Source of the DNA: Variovorax sp. E3
Lineage (GTDB): Bacteria; Pseudomonadota; Gammaproteobacteria; Burkholderiales; Burkholderiaceae_C
Direction of reading: 5' to 3'
DNA: 64,000 nt
NCBI RefSeq assembly: GCF_016082275.1
Contig: NZ_MOWM01000007.1
Span: forward strand, 1-64,000
The translations under genes were made by a program, and so were the position numbers. Shown here piece by piece: positions 56,324 through 64,000 of the stretch. Positions within the stretch are counted from its first letter, which is position 1. The number at the start of each line of letters is the position of its first letter. The notes under the pieces were generated by a model. The model saw only the letters and a program-made list of their open reading frames with translations, made no database searches and had not been told where the DNA came from.

Positions 56324-57531
56324 CTACTTGAGTTGGCACTTGTCGGCGTAGGAGTCGCCGTAGTTCGTCAGCACCGTGTTGATCAGCTTGTTCGTGACCT
56401 TGCCCTGCGCGTCCTTGCCGATCACGCGCAGGTAGAAGTTCTCGATGGGGTAGTGGTTGTTCGCGTACTTGAAGTTGCCGCGCGTCGATGCGTAGTTGGC
56501 CTTCTTCAGCGCGGCCACCACGGCTTCGCGGTTCTGCGCGTTGCCGCCGGCCTGCTTCACGGCCGCGTCCATCGCCAGGATCGCGTCGTAGGCCTGCGCG
56601 GCGTACACCGACGGGTAGCGGCCGTTGTATTCCTTGCGGAACGCGGCCACGAACTGCTTGTTGGCCGCGTTGTCCAGGTCGTGCGCCCAGTGCGAGGTGT
56701 TGAACAGGCCGAGCATGGGCTCGCCCACGGCGCCGATCACGTCCTCGTCGGCCGAGAAGCCGCTCGTGACCAGCGTGATGTCCTTCGACAGGCCCGCGCC
56801 CACGAACTGCTTGATGAAGTTGATGCCCATCGCGCCGGGCAGGAAGAAGTAGATCGAGTCGGGCTTGGCCGCGCGCAGTTGCGCGAGCTCGGCGGCGTAG
56901 TCGATCTGGCCGAGCTTGGTGTACAGCTCGTCGGCCACCTGGCCCTTGAACTGGCGCTTGAAGCCGCCCAGCGCGTCCTTGCCGGCGGGGTAGTTGGGGG
57001 CGATCAGCACGATCTTCTTGAACGCGCGGTCTTGCGCGAACTTGCCGGCGGCCTCGTGGAACTGGTCGTTCTGGTAGCGGTGCCGAAGAAGTAGGCATTG
57101 CACTGCGCGCCCGCGAACTGGCTGGGGCCCGCGTTGGCCGACAGGTACGGTACCTTGGCGTTGAACAGCGTCGGGCCCACGGCCAGCGCCACGTTGGAGC
57201 CGATGGGGCCGCTGAAGATGTCGATCTTGTCGCGCTGGATCATGCGGTCGACCAGCTGCTTGGCCTGGTCGGGGCTGCCGGCCATGTCGGCCTGCACGAA
57301 CTCCACGTCTTGCCCGCCGAGCTTGCCATTGAGCTGCTTGATGCCGAGCGCGAAGCCGTCGCGCGCCTCGGCGCCCAGCGCCGCGAATGGCCCCGAGATG
57401 TCAAGGGCCAGGCCCACCTTCACGGGCGCGGCCATGGCCGACGCCGCGGAACCAAGGGCTGCGCCGCACAGCAGCAGCGACAGCAGGGTGCGCGGCAGCG
57501 CGGGCGACTTCGGGGACGACAGATGGCTCAT
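56324..57531 (-). CDS. Second Liv-type importer, substrate-binding protein (one frame break)
   Basis: About 402 residues if a base missing near 57077 is restored. Signal peptide TLLSLLLCGAALGSAASAMAA, then VKVGLALDISGPFAALGAEARDG. Receptor family as above. Before the break the frame reads QCNAYFFGTA, after it YQNDQFHEAAGKFA. Its sequence is closer to receptors in aromatic-acid uptake clusters than to amino-acid ones, but this is from memory only. An imperfect MarR-type palindrome precedes it. Confidence 0.88.
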
Positions 57532-57605
57532 GGGTTCTCCGGCAAGGAAGGAAGAAACGACGCACCGGCACCGCGTCATGCGGCACCGGCGACATCGAAC
57601 CGTTG

Positions 57606-57626
57606 ATAGCTAAATACTTTAACCAT
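57606..57626. promoter_or_regulatory. Imperfect 9-3-9 inverted repeat before the second importer
   Basis: atagctaaa and tttaaccat (two mismatches between the arms) flank tac in an AT-rich island. Spacing and composition resemble operators of MarR-type regulators of aromatic catabolism. No MarR gene is adjacent, so its regulator would be elsewhere. Confidence 0.4.
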
Positions 57627-57686
57627 AAACAATTCGGTGTCAACGGTGCTAGCACGAATGGTGCCAGTGCGCCGTGTCAGTTCCGT

Positions 57687-58010
<324 letters not shown>

Positions 58011-58097
58011 GCCCGGTGTGAGAATCGCGGGCTTGTCGTTCACGCCGGAGACCGCGCCATTCCATCGATCGATTCCGCTCGCCTCGCACGCTGGCTG

Positions 58098-60118
58098 ATG
58101 TTGCTGCTCTGCTTCTGGGCCTTGCCTTCGGTTGCCGTGCATGCCGCGAGCGTGGACGGCGACGACGGCATCGCGCGGCCGTTCAGCCTCGCGCCCGCGC
58201 TCGAGGTGCTGCGCGGCCCGGGCGGCACGCTGCGCGCGGAAGACGTGCTCTCGGGCCGCCGCGATGCCGACTTCGTGCGCGCCGACACGGCCGCCGGTGC
58301 GCTGAAGTGCGCGCAGGGCTCGGCGTGCTGGGTGCGCTTCTCGCTGGCCCGCGACGCCCAGGCGAGCGACGACTGGCTGCTGCGCGTGCGCGCGGTGCGG
58401 CCGGGCTCCGTGGTGCTGTACGAGCCGAAGGAAGCCGGCGCTTACGAACAAAGCCTCACCGGCCGCCAGTTCCCGCTGAACTGGCGCTTCGCGACCACCG
58501 AGCTGTTCTTTCCGGTGCAGCTGCACGCATCGCCGGCCACCTACTACCTGCGGCTGGACGACACGCCCAGTGCCGACGGTTTCTCGCTGCTCCAGCCCAA
58601 CGGCTTCGAGCGCCAGCAGCGTCAGTTCGGCACCTACCTGAACATCAGCATGGGCGTGGCCTTCGCGCTGCTGATGGTCAACCTGGTGTTCTGGCGCTGG
58701 CTGCGCGACACGCTGTTCCTGCACTTCGCGTTCGTCATGTGCGCGGCCGTGCTGCTGCACGCATGGCAGACGATTCCCGCGACCTGGGAGCCGCAGCGCC
58801 TGGGCGACCTGGCACTGCGCGGCGCGCTGCAGGCGCTGATGCAGGCGGCCATCGTGCTGTTCGTCGCGCGGCTGTTCGAGCTGAAGCGGCACCTGCCGGG
58901 CGCTGGCGCACCGCGCAGGTCTTTGCCGCGCTCAACCTGCTGATCGGCGCGGCTGCCGGCGCTGGCTACCACGAAGCGCTCGAGCCCTGGGTCGCGACGA
59001 TCGATCTCGTGGGCCTGGGCGGCTCGGTGCTGGTGGCCGGCTGGCTGCTGTTCGTGCAGCGGCAATGGCAGTTCGCGTGGCCGGCGGTGCTGACGCTGTT
59101 TCTCGCGTTCTCGAGCGGCCTCGGCCGGCTGCAGTGGCTGGGGTGGACCGAGGTCGGCCCCGACGAAGGGCTGGGCGTGACCTGGGCCGCCGTGCGGCTG
59201 GCCTACATGCTGCTGCTGGCCATCGTGGTGGCCGACCGCACGCGCCAGGCCGAACTGCAGCTGCGCGCCACGCGCACCCGCGCGCTCGACGATGCACTGC
59301 GCGCCGAACGCCAGCTGGAAGACAAAGTGCGCGAGCGCACGCGCGAGCTGGGCCACAGCAACGCGCAGCTCGCGGCCGAGATCGAAGGCCGCCGCCTCGC
59401 CGAGGCCAGCCTGCAGCGCGCGCTGGCGTCGGAGCGCGAGGCCATGCAGCAGCAGCGCCAGTTCGTGTCGCTGGTGTCGCACGAATTCCGCACGCCGCTG
59501 GCGGTGATCGACGCCACCGCGCAGTCGATCGCACTGCCGGGCGTGGAGATCCAGCCGCGCCTGGCCAAGATACGGCGCGCGGTGCAGCGGCTCACGCTGC
59601 TGGTGGTCAACTGCCTGGCCGACGACCGCTTCCACGCCGAGGGCGCGTCGCTGAAGGTGGCGCGCGTCGACCTGCGCGCGCTGGTCGAGCGGCTCGTGCT
59701 GGCCTTCGGGCCGACCGACCGCGCGCGCATCCATTTCTCGCTGCCCGCATGCGAGACCTGGACCGACGGCGACGCCGCGCTGCTGGAGATCGCGCTGCAC
59801 AACCTTGTGCAAAATGCCGTGCACTATTCGCCCGCCGAGTGCGACGTGCGCGTGAGCCTCGCGCTGGCCGACGGCGGCATGGCCCGCGTGGACGTCGAGG
59901 ACTTCGGCGACGGCATTCCCCCCGACGAGCAAGCCAGGATTTTCGAGAGATTTTTTCGTGGAACCAGTTCGAGAAAAGCGAGCGGCACCGGCCTGGGGCT
60001 GTTCCTGTGCAGCGAGATCGCGCGCGCCCACGGCGGCCGCGCCGTGCTGTTGCGCTCGGGGCCGCAAGGCAGCGTCTTTCGCGTCGAGGTGCCCATGAGC
60101 GGCGCGCGCACCGCATGA
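58098..60118 (+). CDS. Sensor histidine kinase, 7TMR-DISM type (one frame break)
   Basis: About 673 residues if a base missing near 58902 is restored. Signal peptide (MLLLCFWALPSVAVHAA), then an extracytoplasmic sensor domain with WVRFSLARDA and VVLYEPKE (7TMR-DISM extracellular type 2), seven membrane helices, a coiled-coil (RTRALDDALRAERQLEDKVRER), and HisKA with H-box FVSLVSHEFRTPLAVID (His near 462). The ATPase domain has N-box HNLVQNAVHYSP, the D-box DFGDGIP and GTGLGLFLC. Its stop overlaps the response regulator start. Confidence 0.88.
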
Positions 60119-60831
60119 AGTCGCTGCGCGTCTACCTCGTCGAGGACGACGAAGACCTGCGCGAAGAGATGGTGCTGCTGCTCAGCCGCGCCGGCCTCGA
60201 AGTGCAGGGCGTGCCCGACGCGCCCGCCTTCTACAAGGCCCACGCGCTCGCGCCCTGCGAGGTGGCGGTGCTCGACATTGCGCTGAACGGCGAGGACGGC
60301 TTGTCGATCGCGTCGAACCTGCGCGCCACCGGGCCGATCGGCATCGTGATGGCGTCCGCGCGCGGCGCGGTGCACGACCGGGTCGAGGCGCTGCAGGAGG
60401 GGGCCGACGCCTACATGGTCAAGCCCATCCACATCGACGAACTGATTGCCACCGTTCGCACGCTGGGACGCCGGGTGCGCGCGATGATGCCGAAGGCCGC
60501 CGTGGCGCCGCTCGTGCCCGCGCCGCCGGCATCGTCGCCGTCGTCCCCGCGCTGGCGACTGGCCGAGGGCGACTGGGTGCTGTGCGACCCGGCCGGCCGC
60601 ACGCTGAAGCTCACGACCACCGAGCGCGCCTTCCTCGCCTGCCTGCTGCGCGAGGACGGCAAGGTCGTGAGCCGCGAGGCGCTGTTCATCGGCATGGCCG
60701 TTGCCCCGCACGACAACGATCCGAAGCGCCTGGACGTCATCGTCAGCCGGCTGCGCCGCAAGGCCATGCAGGCCGGCCTGCGCCTGCCGCTGCATGCGGT
60801 GCGCGGCGCGGGCTTCCAGTTCGTTCGCTGA
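60115..60831 (+). CDS. OmpR-type response regulator
   Basis: 238 residues. Receiver domain with acidic pocket VEDDED (11-14), phospho-acceptor Asp54 in VLDIALNG and Lys103 in VKPIH. C-terminal winged helix (about 150-238) with LKLTTTERAFLACLL and VIVSRLRRKAM. Paired by overlap with the histidine kinase. Direct target genes are not visible; the palindrome at 57990-58010 is one candidate. Confidence 0.93.
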   Translation: MKSLRVYLVEDDEDLREEMVLLLSRAGLEVQGVPDAPAFYKAHALAPCEVAVLDIALNGEDGLSIASNLRATGPIGIVMASARGAVHDRVEALQEGADAYMVKPIHIDELIATVRTLGRRVRAMMPKAAVAPLVPAPPASSPSSPRWRLAEGDWVLCDPAGRTLKLTTTERAFLACLLREDGKVVSREALFIGMAVAPHDNDPKRLDVIVSRLRRKAMQAGLRLPLHAVRGAGFQFVR

Positions 60832-60848
60832 TGCACGCCTGAAAAGCA

Positions 60849-60890
60849 AGGCCGCCGCACCGGAGAGCCCGGTGCGGCGGCCTTTTCTTT
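60849..60890 (+). terminator. Rho-independent terminator after the response regulator
   Basis: aggccgccgcaccgg and ccggtgcggcggcct can form a 15-base stem with a short loop, followed by ttttctttt. It would end transcription of the two-component genes. The T-run is on the plus strand, and it also faces the end of the minus-strand cytochrome gene. Confidence 0.9.
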
Positions 60891-60909
60891 TCTCAGCGGC
60901 CGAACGCCG

Positions 60910-63900
60910 TTACGGCATCTGCGTCCAGTTCTGGTTGTTCCCTCCGTTGCAGGTCCAGGTGATCAGCGCCGTGTCCTGCGCCGTCGCGCTGTTCGGAATG
61001 TCCAGGCACGAGCCCGAGGCGCGGTTGCGCAGCGTCGAGCCGATCACGCTCCACTGCGTCGTGTTGCCGGCCGAGCAGGCCAGTTGCACCACGGGCGCGT
61101 TGGTCGTGGCCGTGCCGCTCTGCGCCAGGCACAGGCCGCTGTGCTCGGCCACGAACTGCACGTAGCCGCCCGTGATGCTGGTGACAGTGAACTTCTCGTT
61201 GCCGGCGTTGCCGCACGGCCATTGCACCGCGGTCGTGCCGCTGGTGTTCAGCGCGCCCTTGATGTTCACGCACATCGTCGGGTTCAGGTCGGAGCGCAGC
61301 CGCGTGACGACGGCCGGGGCCGTGTCCAGCGAGCGCACGTACTCGCGCAGCGCCACCACGTCCGTCGGCGGCAGGCTCGACGCATTGCCGTGCCCGCTGT
61401 TCAGCACGTCCTGCAGCGTGGCGGCCTGGCCGTTGTGGAAGAACGCGGTGGTGTTCCACGTGCCCGACAAGGTCGGCGTGTCGAAGCCCACGCCCGCCAG
61501 CGGCTGGTTGCTGCCCTTGCCCGACGAGGCCTGGATGGTGCCCACGTCGTGCCGCAGTCCGTCGCGGAAGGTGCCGCCGGTGTGGCAGGTCGCGCACTGG
61601 GCCGTGGTGTTGAACAGGGTCTGTCCGCGCACCGCATCCGCGCTCAGGCTGCCGTCGGCGTTGCGCGCCGGGCTGCGCATGAACTTGCTCAGCGAGTTCA
61701 GGTAGGCCGCCATGTCGTCCAGCTGCGCGTTCTTGCCGGCCTTGGGCGCGCCCAGCGGGTCGGACGTGGCCGCGAAGTCGGCGTTGCTCAGGAAGCCGGT
61801 GCCGCCGAACTCGTTGCGGATGTCGTTCTCGAAGTCCTGCACCTCGTCGAAGTTGGCCGTCCAGTGCAGCTTGCCGTGGCCCGTGCCGCGCCGCCCCTGC
61901 AGGCTGATGGTGCGGCGCAGACCCTCGCCGCGCTGGGTGAAGTCCCACACCATGCCGTCGTCGCCGCCGTCGGCGTGGCAGCTCGCGCATGACAGGTAGT
62001 TGTCCTTGCTCATGCGGCGGTCCGACGCGTTGTAGAACACCTGCTTGCCGCGCAGCGCCGCGGCCGCCATCGGCTCCACCGCCACCGTCTGCACGTTCTG
62101 CAGGAAGGTCGGGGCGTTGGTCTCCGAGCTCAGCACCGAGGCCACGTCGTGCACCGACACCGAGCGCGCCAGGAAGTTGTTGACGAACAGCCGCTTGCGC
62201 GCCGCGTCCAGGTACAGGCCGTGCGGCGCGCTGCTGGCGTTGATCTCGCCGCGCGTCGACCGGCTGTAGGTGTCGACGATCGCCACGCGGTTGCCCTCCA
62301 TCTGCGCCACGAAGATGTAGTCGCCGGCCGGCGAGAACAGCGCGGCGCGCGCCGGGGCCCGGTCGTCGAAGTCGATCTGCTCGTCGAACTTCTCCGCCGC
62401 CGCCTGCAGGTCGACCTGCGACAGGATGGAGCGCACCGTCTGGTCGTGCACGAGGTTCGTGTTGTCGCGGAATTTGCCGCGCACGATGTTGTCCTTCTTC
62501 GAGGGCAGCACGGCGCGCGTGCCGTCGGGCGAGATCACCACCTGCGCCGTGTAGTTGGCCACGCCGCGCGCGCGGCTCTCGGTGTCGACGGTGGTGGTGT
62601 CCACCGGCAGCGCGATGGTGCCCATGGCGCTCATGCTCTGCAGGTTGACCTTGTGCAGTTGGCCGCCGGTCATCTTCGACTTGAAGCGCGTGACATACGC
62701 CACCTGCGAGTCGGCCGCCACGGCAATGCCGCGCACGTCGCCTTGCAGCGCCACCGCGCCGGTGGTGTTGCCGTTGGCCGGATCGAAGCTCATCAGCACC
62801 GACCTGCTTTCCAGCGTGAGCAGGCCCCGGCCGCCGTCGGGCGTGAAGACCACGCCGTAGGGGCCGCTGCCGTAGGCCAGCGCCACGGTGGCGGAGACGG
62901 TGCCGTCGGCGGGGTTGAGCGCCACCAGCTTGTCCTCGCCCTGCACCGGCACCCAGATGCGCCCGTCGGGGCCCACCGCCAGCGTCTTGGGCTCGTCGCC
63001 CACGCGCGTCTCCCAGCGCTTGACCAGGGTCTGCGCGTCGATGGCGGCCACCGTGCCGCTGTCGGGGTTGACCGAGTACACCGAGTTGGCGTCGCCCGCG
63101 ATGTTGGTGGTGTGCGTCGGAGCCCGCGCGGTGACCGGTGCGATCACCGTGAGGTTGTAGGTGTAGTAGGTCTCGCGGCCCTGCGCGTCGCGCACCGTCA
63201 GCGTCACCGTGTAGTGGCCGGGCGTCGAGTAGGTGTAGGTGTAGTTCGGCTGGTTCGAGTAGGCCGTCTGCGTGCCGTTGCCGAAGTTCCAGCGGTACTG
63301 CGCGCCGCTGGCGCCCAGCGTGGCCGGGTTGAACACCAGCTGGCCGTTGACCAGCTTGGGCCCGCCGCCGATGCCGGGGTCGCCGATGATGGCCTGGCTG
63401 CGCAGCGTGGCCACGTCGGTGTCGCTGAGCACGCGGCCGTACACGCGCACCTCCGCCAGCGTGCCCTTGAAGAGCGCGGCGTTGCCCTGGATCTGCCCCA
63501 GCAGCTGGAACTTGTTGGCCAGGCCCTTGGTGCCCGTGAGCCCGGCGGAGGTGGTCTTCACGCCGTCGACGTACACCGCCTGCGCGCCCGAGGCCGCGTC
63601 GCGCGTCATCACCACGTGGTGCCAGTTGCCGTCGTTCACCACCGCCGAAGAAGTGGTGCCCGCGTCGTTGCCGACCGACAGCTTGATGCGCCCGCCGTTG
63701 TCGAGCCAGCCCCAGAACACGTCGTCCGCGCCGCCCGACTGGTCGCGCCCGAAGATGCCGGGCGCGGTCCACGAGTTGGCGCCGCCGGCCTGCGTGGTCT
63801 TCATGTAGAAGCTCAGCGACGCGCTGCCGCCGAGCACGGTGGCCACGGTGTCGTTCTTCAGCGGCACGCCGGCCGTGCGGTTCGCGAAGTTCAGGCCGAT

Positions 63901-63999
63901 GCTCTCGAACGTGTCGCCGGTGGCGGGCGTGCCGTTGTTGGCGCCGATCTGGTCCGACAGGCTGCCCGCCAGCGTCCAGTAGTGCATGAGGCTGATGTC
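60910..63999 (-). CDS. LamG / PKD / beta-propeller / di-haem cytochrome / ricin-lectin protein (5' end outside window)
   Basis: More than 1025 residues, open at the right edge. In order from the visible N-terminus: concanavalin-type LamG domain (SLSFYMKTTQ, WHHVVMTRD), a PKD domain (YRWNFGNGTQTAYS, YTVTLTVRDAQG), a YVTN-like beta-propeller (about 300-640), a cytochrome c peroxidase-like part with CASCH (61975-61989) and CATCH (61582-61596), and a C-terminal ricin-B lectin domain (GLCLAQSG, SCLDIPNS, QNWTQ). It is probably secreted or on the cell surface. The combination of haem-binding and polysaccharide-binding parts is unusual. The signal peptide is outside the window. Confidence 0.88.
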   Translation of the reverse strand, partial: DISLMHYWTLAGSLSDQIGANNGTPATGDTFESIGLNFANRTAGVPLKNDTVATVLGGSASLSFYMKTTQAGGANSWTAPGIFGRDQSGGADDVFWGWLDNGGRIKLSVGNDAGTTSSAVVNDGNWHHVVMTRDAASGAQAVYVDGVKTTSAGLTGTKGLANKFQLLGQIQGNAALFKGTLAEVRVYGRVLSDTDVATLRSQAIIGDPGIGGGPKLVNGQLVFNPATLGASGAQYRWNFGNGTQTAYSNQPNYTYTYSTPGHYTVTLTVRDAQGRETYYTYNLTVIAPVTARAPTHTTNIAGDANSVYSVNPDSGTVAAIDAQTLVKRWETRVGDEPKTLAVGPDGRIWVPVQGEDKLVALNPADGTVSATVALAYGSGPYGVVFTPDGGRGLLTLESRSVLMSFDPANGNTTGAVALQGDVRGIAVAADSQVAYVTRFKSKMTGGQLHKVNLQSMSAMGTIALPVDTTTVDTESRARGVANYTAQVVISPDGTRAVLPSKKDNIVRGKFRDNTNLVHDQTVRSILSQVDLQAAAEKFDEQIDFDDRAPARAALFSPAGDYIFVAQMEGNRVAIVDTYSRSTRGEINASSAPHGLYLDAARKRLFVNNFLARSVSVHDVASVLSSETNAPTFLQNVQTVAVEPMAAAALRGKQVFYNASDRRMSKDNYLSCASCHADGGDDGMVWDFTQRGEGLRRTISLQGRRGTGHGKLHWTANFDEVQDFENDIRNEFGGTGFLSNADFAATSDPLGAPKAGKNAQLDDMAAYLNSLSKFMRSPARNADGSLSADAVRGQTLFNTTAQCATCHTGGTFRDGLRHDVGTIQASSGKGSNQPLAGVGFDTPTLSGTWNTTAFFHNGQAATLQDVLNSGHGNASSLPPTDVVALREYVRSLDTAPAVVTRLRSDLNPTMCVNIKGALNTSGTTAVQWPCGNAGNEKFTVTSITGGYVQFVAEHSGLCLAQSGTATTNAPVVQLACSAGNTTQWSVIGSTLRNRASGSCLDIPNSATAQDTALITWTCNGGNNQNWTQMP

Positions 64000-64000
64000 G

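Noticed and set aside
60849..60890. Bidirectional terminator
   Set aside because: The T-run is only on the plus strand; the A-side (gaaaagcaag) is a weak T-run for the minus-strand gene, so only one direction is called.

Overview
The window looks like chromosomal DNA from a high-GC beta-proteobacterium of the Comamonadaceae, most like Variovorax. This is inferred from gene content (two Bug-type tricarboxylate-binding proteins, a phasin and other polyhydroxyalkanoate (PHA) proteins, two Liv-type ABC importers, type VI secretion genes) and from a short dispersed repeat that I associate with that family. No rRNA, tRNA, CRISPR array, integrase or insertion sequence was seen. No gene-free stretch exceeds about 300 bases.

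Layout. 1-3790: tail of a molybdopterin oxidoreductase, a zinc aminopeptidase lipoprotein, a PHA-system protein and a CaiB-type CoA-transferase. 4000-12675: a visibly less GC-rich type VI secretion island: VgrG, DUF4123 adaptor, two lipoproteins (candidate immunity proteins), a DUF2235 lipase-like effector, a soluble DotU/TssL-like protein and a 16-codon stump of a lost gene. 12707-15764 (minus): acyl-CoA-binding protein, TPR protein, TetR regulator, phasin, thioesterase. 15874-25022: LysR regulator divergent from a 3-hydroxybenzoate/gentisate pathway (gentisate dioxygenase, fumarylpyruvate hydrolase, aromatic-acid MFS transporter, 3-hydroxybenzoate 6-hydroxylase), then two Bug proteins and a flavoprotein. 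25044-28415: a predicted cysteine desulfurase / persulfide dioxygenase / rhodanese fusion overlapping a DsbC-like gene, divergent from an Lrp-type regulator with a perfect palindrome in front of it. 28461-30179: lipoprotein and TesB thioesterase. 30196-40426: a GntR-controlled catabolic cluster with a complete Liv-type importer, three short-chain dehydrogenases, a 3-ketosteroid-dehydrogenase-like flavoprotein and a GST. 40586-44743: small accessory enzymes and a SulP transporter. 44918-50564: two-partner secretion system with FecR and a small exported protein. 50579-52810: AraC regulator divergent from a Bcr/CflA-type exporter. 52818-57531 (minus): second complete Liv-type importer. 57687-60831: an orphan ATP-synthase c-subunit divergent from a two-component system. 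60910-end (minus): a large LamG / PKD / beta-propeller / di-haem / ricin-lectin protein, open at the window edge.

Twelve single-base frame disruptions interrupt eleven otherwise intact genes. Eleven are missing bases, almost all where a doubled G or C would restore frame, and one is an extra A in a run of seven. So many, in unrelated housekeeping-type genes, suggests consensus sequencing error more than decay. The affected genes are annotated over their full span with the break noted.

The most unusual items are the three-domain sulfur enzyme with its regulator and thioredoxin-fold partner, the type VI island with a repeat-bearing lipoprotein, the multi-domain cytochrome-lectin protein, and the stand-alone c-subunit.
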